Notes: a model not told the origin generated them from the sequence alone. Counted from the first letter of the stretch, positions 1 through 9,406 are shown. The stretch is DNA of 64,000 bases from Candidatus Microthrix subdominans (GCA_016719385.1 JADJZA010000007.1:434001-498000), one strand, 5' to 3'. Program-made: numbers and translations.

Positions 1-226
1 CCTGCAAGAGCGAGTCGTCCTCCAGCAGGTCGAGCGGGTCGATGTGCAGCATCGCGGCGATGTCGGCCATCTCCACCGTGGAGAGACGGCGCTCACCGCT
101 TTCGATCAACGAGATCTTCGATTGGTTGAGCCCCGCCATCTGTCCAAGGTCCCCCTGCGTGAACCCGGTCTTCCTTCGGGCATCTCTAACACGCCGACCG
201 ATCGCCTTGTCATCCACAGCACCCAT
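1..226 (-). CDS. XRE-family helix-turn-helix regulator (partial, C-terminus beyond left edge)
   Basis: The leftward frame from the ATG at 226 begins MGAVDDKAIGRRVRDARRKT and runs off the left edge after about 75 residues. It has the classic Cro/C1 fold pattern: an RRVRDAR first helix, GFTQGDLGQMAGLNQSKIS as the helix-turn-helix, and IESGERRLS after it. This identifies an XRE-type DNA-binding domain at about residues 10-65. The rest of the protein, which may carry an effector or peptidase domain, is outside the window. It is divergent from the nuclease-like gene that starts near 311, so the two could share a promoter region, but no operator was recognised. Confidence 0.75.
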   Translation of the reverse strand, partial: MGAVDDKAIGRRVRDARRKTGFTQGDLGQMAGLNQSKISLIESGERRLSTVEMADIAAMLHIDPLDLLEDDSLLQ

Positions 227-310
227 GAGTATGAGCTTATCGAATACTGGGGACAATTGGCCTCTCGGGCCAGACCGGCGTTGTTGGTGTGGTCATTCCC
301 GAGGACGAAT

Positions 311-865
311 ATGGTTGTTCTTACACGTCTCAGCAGGGGGAATCAGTTGAACGAGGACCGCAAACTTCTGGTTCGGCGCGCTGGTTCAGCATGGGCTGAG
401 CCGGAATCGTCTGCGTACGAGAACGAGGCCCACCTACAAGAGATTCTGGCGGCCGATCCATCCCAGATTCCGGGGGTTGATGCTGCACCGTTGACGGCCA
501 TCGAGTTGCCCACTGCCGGTGGATTCGTCGATGTCTGTGTGGTCGGCCGGAATGGCTCGATCACGGTGGTCGAGTGCAAGCTCGCCTCCAACAGTGAGCG
601 ACGTCGCATGGTGATCGGCCAGGTGATCGACTACGCCGCAGCGATCTGGCTGGACGGCGCCGACGCGTTTCTTGCGTCTTGGGAGCGGTGCGCCGGAAAG
701 GATCTTGCTGTCGAACTCGATGCAGAAGCTCTCGAAGCCCTTCGTGCCAGCATCACCGAAGGTCGCATTGACCTGTGCCTGGCGGTCGACAAGATCGACA
801 GCGACCTCCGTCGCTTGGTGGAGTACCTCAACCAAGTGACGGCCCCCGAGGTTCGGGTCACGTCC
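311..865 (+). pseudogene. PD-(D/E)XK nuclease-like protein, 5' fragment interrupted by IS21 element
   Basis: About 185 residues precede the insertion. The segment GGFVDVCVVGRNGSITVVECK has the Asp...Glu-x-Lys arrangement of a PD-(D/E)XK nuclease core, and the following GQVIDYAAAIW helix fits the DUF91/NucS-like nucleases. The reading frame enters the IS at 866 and then gives an unrelated tail to 934. Removing the IS and one copy of the 5-bp target duplication joins the frame to codons from 3873 (reading LQLSYAKHGDVEIL), which suits the same family, so this is the 5' half of one interrupted gene. The start is uncertain: ATG at 311 or TTG at 347. Substrate and role are unknown. Confidence 0.6.
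861..865. repeat. Target-site duplication, left copy (CGTCC)
   Basis: The word CGTCC lies immediately left of the IS end and recurs at 3868-3872 immediately right of it. Five bases is within the 4-8 bp range known for IS21 elements. Removing the IS and one copy restores the reading frame of the interrupted nuclease-like gene across the junction. Confidence 0.8.
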
Positions 866-1030
866 TGTCATGCGCCAGTTGAAAGGGACCGGGGCTGCGC
901 CAGCTGCATGGGACCACTTGTGAGGGGTCGTTGAGGTCGGCGGGGTGATGATGGCGGGTGGCGGAGTTGGCGTCAAGAACCTGGGGTGGTGACCGGTCTG
1001 GACGGCGGTGCTGCCCGCGTCTGGAGAGGG

Positions 1031-1285
1031 TCAGTTGCGTCCGAGCGGGAGGGGCGGTTCGGTCCAGACGGTTTGGGTGTCGGGGTCCCAACGATGATGC
1101 CGGTAGTGGCGGTGGGCGGCTTGTCTGGTTATGCCGAGAGCTTCGCCGATGTCGGCCCAGCTGGCGCCCCAGTGGAGTGCCCGGGCGACCGCTGTGTCGA
1201 GGGTGTGTTGGGCGGCCTTCTTGGCGGTAGTGGCGTGGATGGTGGCTGCGAGTGCGTCGGTGCGGAATCGTTCGGTGCGGTCCAT
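1031..1285 (-). CDS. Small helix-turn-helix protein carried inside the IS21 element
   Basis: An 84-residue protein. The segment GASWADIGEALGITRQAAH (about residues 39-57) is a clear helix-turn-helix of the kind found in small actinobacterial DNA-binding proteins, and the C-terminus is basic and His-rich. It lies between istB and the IS left end, on the same strand as istA and istB, and is separated from istB by a perfect 17-bp inverted repeat (1308-1343). It is not part of the standard IS21 gene set, so it is a passenger or an element-specific regulator. Function is not known. Confidence 0.6.
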   Translation of the reverse strand: MDRTERFRTDALAATIHATTAKKAAQHTLDTAVARALHWGASWADIGEALGITRQAAHRHYRHHRWDPDTQTVWTEPPLPLGRN

Positions 1286-1307
1286 CGAGCTGTCACCTTA
1301 GGGTAAC

Positions 1308-1343
1308 GATGATGCCTGTCAGCATGTGCTGACAGGCATCATC
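1308..1343. terminator. Perfect 17-bp inverted repeat downstream of istB
   Basis: Arms 1308-1324 and 1327-1343 are perfectly complementary (starting GATGATGCCTGTC) around a 2-nt loop. It lies 28 nt past the istB stop and before the HTH passenger gene on the same strand, so it could end istAB transcription. No T-run follows, so termination is inferred from structure and position only. Confidence 0.5.
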
Positions 1344-1370
1344 GGTAGGGCCGGGCAGGTTGGGGCGTTG

Positions 1371-2143
1371 TCAGTCGGCGGGCGGTGACAGTTGTGGTTT
1401 CTGGCGGTCCCGGTAGGACTCCCCGTCGATGACCAGCTCGAACGCGGCGGAGGAGAACCGGTCGATCGCCGACTGGGCGAGAAGCTGATCGGCGAGCAAC
1501 GCCAACCATTCGAACGGGTCACGGTTCGAGGTGATGACCGTCGATGCCCGCCGGTGTCGTTCGACGACCAGGTCATAGAAGTCGCTGGTCGCCGCAGCGT
1601 CGGAGGCGGTGAGGGCGTAGTCGTCAATGATCAGCAGGTCGACCCGGAGGAGTTTGCGGAGCTCGACGTCGAGGGTGTTGTCGAGCCGGGCGATCCGGAG
1701 CCGTTTGAACAGCCGGTCGGACCGTTCGAAATGAACCGACCGGCCCCGACGGATCGCGACATGCCCGAGCGCGACGGCGAGGAACGTTTTGCCGACACCG
1801 ACCGGTCCGATGATCAACGCGTTCTGGCCGGCGTCAACGAACCGGAGGCTGGCGAGCTCGTCGAGAACGGCCTGGTTGTAGGTGACGTTCGCGGTGGCGT
1901 CCCAGTGTTCGAGGCGCATGCGTTCGTCGAGGCCTGCTGCTTTGGCTTTCCGGGCAGCGGAGGTGGTGTCGCGCCGGGAGACCTCGTCGGCCAACAACAG
2001 TTGCAGGAACTCGGCGGGGACATCTTCGAGGTCTTCGCCAACGCGAGACGTTCGGGGAGCGTGTCAACGAGTTGACCGAGCTTCAAACGGCGTAGCGTCG
2101 CGGTCAGCTCGGGGGTCACCGAAGGCTTGAGGGTGGTGCTCAT
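1371..2143 (-). pseudogene. istB: IS21 helper ATPase IstB (frameshifted)
   Basis: IstB is the AAA+ ATPase that assists the IstA transposase. The N-terminal frame starts at the ATG at 2143, which overlaps the istA stop as ATGA, and gives MSTTLKPSVTPELTATLRRL...LPERLALA. The rest is in another frame: LLADEVSRRD, Walker A GPVGVGKT, Walker B LLIIDDY and the STVITSNRD sensor region. The switch is at about 2037-2040, and adding one base there joins the halves as LALAEDLEDVPAEF. The total, about 257 residues, is normal for IstB. A programmed shift is not expected in this family, so this is a mutation or a sequence error. Confidence 0.85.
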
Positions 2144-3681
2144 CGTGTCACCTTCCGGCCGGTGGCGAAGTGGGAGGCGTCGCGGGCGAACCTGCCGACG
2201 ATCACGTTGTCCGGTGGCGGCGAATCGTCTTTGGTTTTGTCTGCTTCGAGGGCCCGTTCGACCATCCCGACGACGGTGGTCACCGACGTCGCCCCGGCAT
2301 CAACAGCCCGCTCACACGCAGCGTTGACCCGATCAGCGCCGTAACGGTCACAGGTGCGCAGCAGCTTGTAGACGTGACGCATCCTCGTCCAGGGCAGCGG
2401 TCCGTCCAGGATCACCTCGGCGAACACCCCGACGTGTTGCCCGTGGGTGTAGGCCCGGCGGATCTGGGAGTCGATGTCGCGCATTGCGTAGTCGGTGATC
2501 TCCGACGGCAGATCGGCGGGGTCGGTGACCCTTGCCCCCGGTTTCTGGCGGGGGTGGACCTTCACCAACTGGCCGCCCGAGAAGATCTTCACCAGCGCCT
2601 TGTCAGCGCGCACGTCGACAGTCGTGCCGATCAGATCGCCCGGCACGGAGTACAACGATTTGGCGACCTGGATGTGATGGTCCCGGTGAACCTTCGCGGT
2701 CTTGTAGAGCGGCACGTCGTAACGCTCCATCGGTGCCGGCAACAGCACCGGTGCTTCGACCTCAGCGAACACCACCGCCGGCTGCGCCTGGGTCGACCCA
2801 TGGGTGCGGAGCCCTGCCCGGGAGGCACACCACAGCTCCGCTGCGGTCTGCGCCTCGACCAAACAGCCGAAGTCCTCACCCGCCCAAAACGACGTCTGCA
2901 CGAACTGGACAGCCCGTTCCACCCGCCCTTTATCCTGCGGCGCCCGCACACGTGCGGGGTCGATCAGGAACCCCCGCGATTGGGCGTATTCGACGAACGC
3001 CACGTTCAACACCGGATCCAACGCGTCGGCCTTCGTCACCACCGTCGCCATGTTGTCGGGGACCAACACCTTGAACACCCCGCCGAAGAACTGCCACGCC
3101 GCCTCGCACCCGTCGATCACCGTCCCAAGGTTCTGGTTGAACGACAACCACACAAACGTGTGGCGCGACACCCCAGCGGTGAACACCAACGCCCACACCC
3201 GACGTTTCTTGCCGGTCTCCTCGTCGAACATCCGGCCCAGCTCACCGAAATCGACCTGCAACTCCACCCCCGGCTCACCATCAACGGGGACCGTCGACCG
3301 CTCTGGTGTCCCGAACTCTGCTGCCAAATAGCGGTTCAACGTCCGCTCCGGGACAACCACACCCTGGCGGCCCAGCAACTCGACCATCTTCTTCGCTGGC
3401 ACGTCATCGTTGTGCCAGTCCTCCAACTTCTCCCCGTGGCCAACCAGCTCGTTCCACGCTTCACCGTGACGATCCGGAACCTTCGGGGCCATCTCAGTAA
3501 ACACCCCACCCACAAAATCGTCGGTCAACCTGTCCGGACTGTCGGTGCGAACCAGCCCGTGGGCCTCAGCGATCCGCACGATCTTCGTCACCGTTTTACG
3601 GTCGCACCGCACCATCTCTGCGATCCTCCGGAACGCCAGACAAGCCAGCCACAACCTCAACACCTCGCGCACTTCAAACAC
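2140..3681 (-). CDS. istA: IS21-family transposase IstA
   Basis: A 513-residue DDE transposase that cuts and joins the IS ends. An N-terminal helix-turn-helix (LACLAFRRIAEMVRCDRKTV) comes first, then the catalytic core with Asp in LQVDFGEL (about residue 144), Asp in LVPDNMATVV (about 209) and Glu in DKGRVERAV (about 255), then the C-terminal DNA-binding part. I chose the GTG at 3681 because GGGAGG lies 5 nt upstream and the protein then starts VFEVREVLRLWL, as usual for IstA; a TTG at 3732 would add 17 residues. The stop overlaps the istB start. The frame is intact. Confidence 0.9.
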   Translation of the reverse strand: MFEVREVLRLWLACLAFRRIAEMVRCDRKTVTKIVRIAEAHGLVRTDSPDRLTDDFVGGVFTEMAPKVPDRHGEAWNELVGHGEKLEDWHNDDVPAKKMVELLGRQGVVVPERTLNRYLAAEFGTPERSTVPVDGEPGVELQVDFGELGRMFDEETGKKRRVWALVFTAGVSRHTFVWLSFNQNLGTVIDGCEAAWQFFGGVFKVLVPDNMATVVTKADALDPVLNVAFVEYAQSRGFLIDPARVRAPQDKGRVERAVQFVQTSFWAGEDFGCLVEAQTAAELWCASRAGLRTHGSTQAQPAVVFAEVEAPVLLPAPMERYDVPLYKTAKVHRDHHIQVAKSLYSVPGDLIGTTVDVRADKALVKIFSGGQLVKVHPRQKPGARVTDPADLPSEITDYAMRDIDSQIRRAYTHGQHVGVFAEVILDGPLPWTRMRHVYKLLRTCDRYGADRVNAACERAVDAGATSVTTVVGMVERALEADKTKDDSPPPDNVIVGRFARDASHFATGRKVTR

Positions 3682-3867
3682 CGCAACCTCCCGGTATGCC
3701 ACTGAGCGCCGCCTTTCGGGTCGTAGACGCAACGACGGCAGTTCAGCGTCTAGGACACCGACCCCGGAAGACCCCCCACCAAGTGGTCCCTTTCAGCTGG
3801 CGCAAAGGTGGTCCATACCAGGTGGCGCAAACCCCCCAAAGTGGTCCCTACCAACTGGCGCACGACA

Positions 3868-3872
3868 CGTCC
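3868..3872. repeat. Target-site duplication, right copy (CGTCC)
   Basis: Right-hand copy of the 5-bp duplication that flanks the IS21 element, directly after the right inverted repeat ends at 3867. See the left copy at 861-865. Confidence 0.8.
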
Positions 3873-4335
3873 CTCCAGTTGTCCTACGCCAAGCACGGTG
3901 ACGTCGAGATCCTTATACCCTCGACTTTGGTGGGGAGATAGCGGAGGCGAAGGCCCGCAAATCGGATCGAGTGGTCCGCTGGACCGTCGAAACGTTCCTC
4001 GCTGCCCTCGCCAGCGACGATGACCGGGCCCGTGCGACGGAACTCTTCAAGCGAGTTGAGGACTTGGAGCAGTTGGGCGAGAAGGAACCGTTCTATTGCG
4101 GCGAGTTTCCCGGGAGGCGGGATCTACATCTCACCCCATGGGCTTTCGTATGCGCCGATTTGGTTGAGCATCAACACGCAGCAGAAGTTGATGGTGACGG
4201 CCAGCTGGAACTGGTTTGCCGATGTGCGTCACCACGAAGGGTTTGGGCCGCTGGCTCAGCTCATGGGCCTCGACCACACCGGCAGCGCCCAAGGTCGACA
4301 GCTGGCGGAAAACGCGGCCTGGGAACGGGAGAGAC
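3873..4335 (+). pseudogene. PD-(D/E)XK nuclease-like protein, 3' fragment (after IS21, frameshifted)
   Basis: Continuation of the gene broken at 865. In frame with the 5' part across the target site the sequence reads LQLSYAKHGDVEILIPST, then needs a one-base shift at about 3928 to continue as GGEIAEAKARKSDRVVRWTV...KRVEDLEQLGEKEPFYCGEF. A second shift at about 4110 gives GGGIYISPHG and VRHHEGFGPLAQLMGLDHTG. Each segment reads as sensible protein only after the shifts, so the gene is broken three ways: IS insertion plus two indels. The true C-terminus is uncertain because the frame runs on without a stop into the next entry. Confidence 0.5.
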
Positions 4336-4337
4336 GG

Positions 4338-4709
4338 GTGAGTGATCAGACGAAGCAACCAAAGAGTCGTCGGACCTTCAGCTGGAGCGCCGTACCCGTC
4401 GACCTCAAGCGGGCGCTGCTTGCCGACCGGGACGACGAACACCGGCAGGTGGACGCGGCCGACGATGAGACGCTCGCTGGGTGGCTGACTGAACGCTACG
4501 GCGCCCGACCGCGTGGAGGTTTTTCGTGCGGTCGGGTATGGGACCGGCGCTGCTGGAGTCGTGGCTGTCCACGCTCAGCAAGGACGATCTCTTGGCGCTT
4601 CACACGAAGACAGCTCATCAGCTGAAGACCGAAGCACCCAGCCATCGAAGGGCAGACCTCCTGGAGTTCCTGGGACCTCGAAACCTGGCGTTGGGCTCCT
4701 CCTCCCTGA
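4338..4709 (+). pseudogene. Hypothetical protein, frameshifted (or the C-terminal part of the nuclease-like gene)
   Basis: From a GTG at 4338, preceded by GGGAGAG, the frame reads VSDQTKQPKSRRTFSWSAVP and then a charged helical region up to WLTERYGARP. Near the T-run at 4519-4524 the frame must change to continue as VRSGMGPALLESWLSTLSKD and TAHQLKTEAPSHRRADLLEF. No family was recognised. It is in the same frame as the preceding nuclease fragment with no stop between, so it may be that gene's tail. The end is arbitrary: 4709 is a stop in the first frame, 4743 a stop in another. Confidence 0.3.
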
Positions 4710-4786
4710 GTTTCGGAGTTCGGTGCAGCCCGTCACTGAGTAAGCGAGACAGAACTTTTTGCCGGTTTGGGCTTGGACACCTCGTC

Positions 4787-5482
4787 CTATGCGGCGGAGG
4801 CCAGGGGCCGATGCCACTCGTAGGCCAGTGCCGCTCGGAGCTCGGCCTCGGTCAAACCGAAGTCTTCTGCGACGACGTCGATCTCTTCGCCAGCGTCGAC
4901 CAGTTCAGCGAGATTCTCGGTGCGAATGCCGGACACATGCGGAGCACCGAATGCCACGTCCGGCTGGATCGCAACCGGTGACTCGCGTCCGTTGGGCGAG
5001 ATTCGAATTGCAGGGCCGTCTCCGTCCGCGAAGTCGACCTTGCTGAAAAAGTCCTCGGCAATTGTCGACAGGCCAAGCTGGCCGTCGGGCTCGGTGACGA
5101 CCAACCACGCGCGGTGACTGAGCTGGCTGTCGTCCTGGATCTTCAACGCCAGCTTCTTTCCAGGAGCAACGAACGGCTTCTTGTGGGCCAACGGGTAGCT
5201 GAGGTTGAGCTCCTCTCGAAGCCGTTCAATTAAGCGCCGGATATCCGCCATGGGAACGTCGTGGACTCGGCGGTATTGCCGCACATACCAGCACTCGACG
5301 AACTCACCCCAGGTGAGGTTGGGGCTTCCGGTCGGTGCGGTTCGCACGACGGGCTCATACTTCACGCCCTTTCGTGTGCCACCTTCCAACCAATAGCCGA
5401 GCGTTGTCTTGGGCATCCTGAGGTAATCAGCGGCCAACGCCACGCTGTACAGCGGGAGATCCAAGGTGGAGAGTTCGCTCAT
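4787..5482 (-). CDS. DUF433-domain antitoxin-like protein with N-terminal HTH
   Basis: A 231-residue protein. The N-terminus (LYSVALAADYLRMPKTTLGY) looks like a MerR/Xis-type winged helix. The C-terminal 50 residues (PHVSGIRTENLAELVDAGEE, then IDVVAEDFGLTEAELRAALA) match the DUF433 domain, a small DNA-binding domain of VapB-like antitoxins. DUF433 genes normally sit just before a DUF5615 PIN-like toxin. No such toxin is seen in the 300 bases after this stop (4480-4786), so this is an orphan antitoxin, a solitary regulator, or a pair whose toxin was lost. Confidence 0.7.
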   Translation of the reverse strand: MSELSTLDLPLYSVALAADYLRMPKTTLGYWLEGGTRKGVKYEPVVRTAPTGSPNLTWGEFVECWYVRQYRRVHDVPMADIRRLIERLREELNLSYPLAHKKPFVAPGKKLALKIQDDSQLSHRAWLVVTEPDGQLGLSTIAEDFFSKVDFADGDGPAIRISPNGRESPVAIQPDVAFGAPHVSGIRTENLAELVDAGEEIDVVAEDFGLTEAELRAALAYEWHRPLASAA

Positions 5483-5582
5483 CAGGTTTGAGAGTACAGC
5501 GGTCGACGGGTGTGGGAGCGCGACTTCCTTCTCGGTGCGGTAGTGCGGGGACCGACCCGGCCTTCAGGGTGAGCCGAGTGGG

Positions 5583-6855
5583 TCAAGACGCTGTCGAGTG
5601 CAGGATGCGCTCGATCTCGGTGATCGCCCGGGCGGTGCCGTCCTCCTTGGAGATCAGCTCGGAGAATGCTTGTGCTCTCGAAGTATCCGTTGGCGGGGTC
5701 GAGGACTGCTGCCACGGCCGCTGCCAGATCGCGGTCCTTGCGCACCCAGGCGCCCGTGCCGAGTTCCTGTTGGCGACGCCCGTGCGCGACCTGGTCGTAG
5801 AGGCAGGGGACCACCACGGACGGGACGCCTGCGAGGAGCGCGAGGCTGTTCGTTCCGTGAGCACCGGAGTGAACGATGGCCTTGGATCGACCGAGTAGCG
5901 GGGCGAGCGGGATGAACGGGCGAACGAGGTGCCGGGGCCCGGCGCGTTCGGTGAGATGCGCAGCGAGCGCGTCGTTGGACGCAAGGACCACCGCTCGTTC
6001 CTGGAGGGAATCGAGTGCGGCGAGAGCCTGGTCGAAGACCTGCGAATTCGCCGATGCGGCACTGGTCCCCAGGGTCACCACGACGGGAGCGTCACCCGCG
6101 TCGAGAAACTCGGTCACCTCGCTGTCGAGCCGCCCCCCATCCGGCCCCTCCCATGGGGTGAACCCGAGCATCTTGTAGTTGTCGGGCCAGTCGGGTCGGG
6201 GCGGGTAGTAGGCGGGGGGAACCAGAGCCAGGTTGGCCAGCGGCGACAACCGGGCGTCCATCACGTTCCAATCCTCGTTGCTCAACCCGAGTTGCTTTCG
6301 GAACGCCCGAAAACCCTTGGCGCCGAACATGGGGTCCATCAGTCGGGACCTGGCTCCACGAATCAACATGCGGTTGACGCGGCGGCCCAGGTAGGGCAGC
6401 GAGCTGATCGGGTCGTACTCGGACAACATGATCATGGGGAACAGATCCCCAACCACCAGCGGTACGTCGTGGACTTCGGCGACCATCGACCCGGTCACAG
6501 CGGCCGCCGGATGCGAAAACAACAGATCGGCGTCCGCCACCTCCGCCTCCAGCGCCGCGTAAAGTTGCGGCAGGTACGGGATGGTGAGTTCACCAAAGTA
6601 GAGGCGCAACATGAGGCCACCACCGAGGCGTTTGCCCCACCGGGCCACGTACTCAGCGTGCTGGTCGAGCAGCTTCGGCCCGTAGTCCGTACCCGAGGAC
6701 GCACATCGGAATGGCTCGGATGCGAAAATCGTGTGGTATTCCTCCGGCACAACGAAGACCACGTCGTGGCCCGCTCGAGCGAGGCCTGAGGCGATCGGAA
6801 CGTACGGAAAGACGTCGCCCCGGTACGCCATCGAATACACCACGATCTTCGTCAT
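5583..6855 (-). CDS. UDP-glycosyltransferase, macrolide-glycosyltransferase type (C-terminal frameshift)
   Basis: A GT-B fold glycosyltransferase of about 424 residues. The N-terminal acceptor domain starts MTKIVVYSMAYRGDVFPYVP, the glycine/His pattern of the MGT/UGT family. The donor-binding region has VVVTLGTSAASANSQVF and HSGAHGTNSLALLAGVPSVV followed by YDQ, matching the family's donor motif with Ala where Gly is usual. Near 5669 the frame shifts: the natural end is AFSELISKEDGTARAITEIE...HSTAS with a stop at 5583, while the uncorrected frame runs to 5482 and collides with the next gene. A methyltransferase follows upstream on the same strand, so a shared role in decorating a lipid or natural product is possible. 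The acceptor is unknown. Confidence 0.82.
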
Positions 6856-6887
6856 GGCCTGTCAGCCTTTCACGGGTTCCATCGCGG

Positions 6888-7688
6888 CTAGATGTCACTC
6901 GGACGCGTAGCGGTCACGCTTCGGGCGACGGCTGCGAGCGTGACGGTTCCGGTGGGCGCTCCGAGCTGCGTGTACATGCGATCGCGGAGCAGGGTCTGTT
7001 GCCGGGTTGGAAGAGTGGTGCAGTAGGCGCCTGCGGGGCCGATGCCCGCTTGGAACCCGGCCCAGACTTCGTCGAAATCGCGATAGGTGCTGCGTACTTC
7101 GATCGTGGTCTCGGTGATGTCGGTGAGCCCGGCCGCGGCGAAGAGTGCGGCGATCTCGCCTGGACGACCCAAGCGGAGGGTGCGGATCGTGTCGTGCACG
7201 TCTGGATCGAATTCGAGCGCAGCATCCCAGAACGCTCCCAGCATCTCCATGCCGTGATCTGCGTCCCAGACACATGCGCCGATCATGCCTCCCGGACGCA
7301 CGACCCGATGCAGTTCGGAGCTTGCAGCCTGGGAATCACCCACGAAGTGAAGGACCAGCTGGGTGGCGGCAACATCGAAGTGGGCATCGGGAAACGGAAT
7401 GGCCTCAGCCCGACCCTGATGGACGTCGACGCCGGGGTTGCGAGCGGCGCACTCAGCGACGAAACCGGGCGAGGGGTCGCAGGCCGAGACCGCTGACGCG
7501 CCAAGGGCTACGACGAGGGCAGCGGTCAGCGCACCCGGGCCGCAACCGACGTCGAGGGCCCGCTGACCCGGCTTCAGGGCCAACGTTGCGATGAACTTGG
7601 GCGCCAGCGCGGCGGAGTAGCGGCCCATGAAGGCGTCGTAGGAGGCGCCGGTGGCCTGGAACATGTGAGGACCGTCGCCTGGGTTCAT
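6888..7688 (-). CDS. Class I SAM-dependent methyltransferase
   Basis: A 266-residue Rossmann-fold methyltransferase. Motif I is ALDVGCGPGALTAAL, the acidic residue after beta-2 is in SACDPSPGF, and post-I RAEAIPFPDAHFDVAAT and the PGGMIGACVWD region follow, as in the UbiE/Methyltransf_11 group. The C-terminal part, ending TLAAVARSVTATRPSDI, may bind the acceptor. I chose the ATG at 7688 because GGAG lies 9 nt upstream; an ATG at 7706 would put that ribosome site inside the gene. It is 32 nt upstream of the glycosyltransferase on the same strand, so the two are probably co-transcribed. Substrate unknown. Confidence 0.85.
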   Translation of the reverse strand: MNPGDGPHMFQATGASYDAFMGRYSAALAPKFIATLALKPGQRALDVGCGPGALTAALVVALGASAVSACDPSPGFVAECAARNPGVDVHQGRAEAIPFPDAHFDVAATQLVLHFVGDSQAASSELHRVVRPGGMIGACVWDADHGMEMLGAFWDAALEFDPDVHDTIRTLRLGRPGEIAALFAAAGLTDITETTIEVRSTYRDFDEVWAGFQAGIGPAGAYCTTLPTRQQTLLRDRMYTQLGAPTGTVTLAAVARSVTATRPSDI

Positions 7689-7727
7689 GGGAAGCCGCTC
7701 CTTCATCGAGACGCGTCCCGGCCGCTG

Positions 7728-8696
<969 letters not shown>

Positions 8697-8805
8697 GTGA
8701 TCTCCTCACCGCTGGCTGGCGGCCGTCTGTCTTGGCGTGCGCCAACAGTTTGGTGCCTGGCGGGTGGTTCGCGGAAGCTCGATCGGCGACGTGAGCACAG
8801 GGCAC

Positions 8806-8843
8806 GGTCGTAGACTGTTTGTATGACTTCCAAGTCTACGACC
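8806..8843. promoter_or_regulatory. Operator-like 11-bp dyad over the antitoxin start
   Basis: GGTCGTAGACT (8806-8816) and its exact reverse complement AGTCTACGACC (8833-8843) flank 16 nt that contain the antitoxin ATG at 8823. A perfect 11-bp dyad over the start of a MazE-like gene fits the autoregulation known for type II toxin-antitoxin operons. The right arm lies inside the coding region. The binding role is inferred. Confidence 0.55.
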
Positions 8844-9071
8844 ATTCGGGTGAGCATCGACCAGCGATCACGCCTGCGCACGCTCGCCGAGCAACGAAAT
8901 GCCTCGTTGGCCGCAACGTTGGATGCCGCTCTCGAGGCACTGCGTCGGGATGACTTCTACCGGCGGATGGCGGACGCCGAGGATCGGCTCCGGAGCGACC
9001 CAGATGCTTGGGCGAGCTACCAGCGTGAACGAGGAGAGTGGCTCGACGCCGACCTTGGCAGCACGGAGTGA
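8823..9071 (+). CDS. mazE: MazE-type antitoxin
   Basis: An 82-residue antitoxin. The N-terminus (STTIRVSIDQRSRLRTLAEQ) resembles a ribbon-helix-helix DNA-binding domain. The C-terminal half is acidic and Trp/Tyr-rich (DPDAWASYQRERGEWLDADL), as expected for the flexible part that wraps the toxin. Its stop overlaps the toxin start as GTGA, showing translational coupling. An 11-bp dyad covers its start codon and probably mediates autorepression. Confidence 0.8.
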   Translation: MTSKSTTIRVSIDQRSRLRTLAEQRNASLAATLDAALEALRRDDFYRRMADAEDRLRSDPDAWASYQRERGEWLDADLGSTE

Positions 9072-9406
9072 ACGCCGGTGACGTTGTTGAGGTGGACTTC
9101 GGAACACCGATCGGCTCGGAGGCCGGGTTTACGAGGCCGGCTGTTGTTGTCACCGCAGACGGGTTCCTCCGTTATCGGCCGACGACGGTGTTTGTCGTGC
9201 CGCTCACCTACGCCCGTCGGGTGTTTCCCAGCCACATCGATGTCGTCCCCGATGACGTCAACGGCCTCACCCAACGTTCGACCGCGCTGGTGGAGCAAAT
9301 GCGCGCAGTAGCCGTCGAACGCTGCAGTGCCACCGACGGCAGGATCGGTGCTGTCGTGAGTCATCAGATCCTCGACGTCTTGGCCATGATCACCGGCATG
9401 CCCTGA
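9068..9406 (+). CDS. mazF: MazF/PemK-type mRNA interferase toxin
   Basis: A 112-residue endoribonuclease toxin of the PemK/MazF family. It opens VNAGDVVEVDFGTPIGSEAG, and the segments RPAVVVTADGFLRY and TVFVVPLTYARRVFPSHIDV are the SH3-like barrel, followed by TALVEQMRAVAVERC with the conserved Q-R-V type region. These toxins cut mRNA at short motifs when freed from the antitoxin. The GTG at 9068 overlaps the antitoxin stop; an upstream start at 9038 would overlap the antitoxin by 34 nt and is less likely. Confidence 0.85.
   Translation: MNAGDVVEVDFGTPIGSEAGFTRPAVVVTADGFLRYRPTTVFVVPLTYARRVFPSHIDVVPDDVNGLTQRSTALVEQMRAVAVERCSATDGRIGAVVSHQILDVLAMITGMP

Larger units (their letters stand above)
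866..3867. mobile_element. IS21-family insertion sequence with istA/istB and a passenger HTH gene
   Basis: The ends are imperfect inverted repeats: 866-890 matches the reverse complement of 3843-3867 (both start TGTC, then share TGCGCCAGTTG and AGGGACC). The flanks carry the same 5-bp word CGTCC (861-865 and 3868-3872), a target-site duplication. Inside each end, further copies of the TGCGCCA-N-GGGACCAC motif occur (for example near 893-917, and 3781-3845 on the other strand), matching the multiple terminal repeats usual for IS21. It encodes IstA and IstB on the minus strand with a 4-nt overlap, plus a small helix-turn-helix ORF. It has inserted into a nuclease-like gene. IstB is frameshifted, so this copy may be unable to move alone. 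Confidence 0.88.

Noticed and set aside
2037..2040. Programmed frameshift in istB
   Set aside because: IS21 elements do not use one for IstB as far as I know, and many other genes in this region have similar single-base shifts.
5583..7688. A natural-product biosynthetic gene cluster around the glycosyltransferase and methyltransferase
   Set aside because: No polyketide, peptide or terpene core gene is nearby; the two genes alone do not make a cluster.
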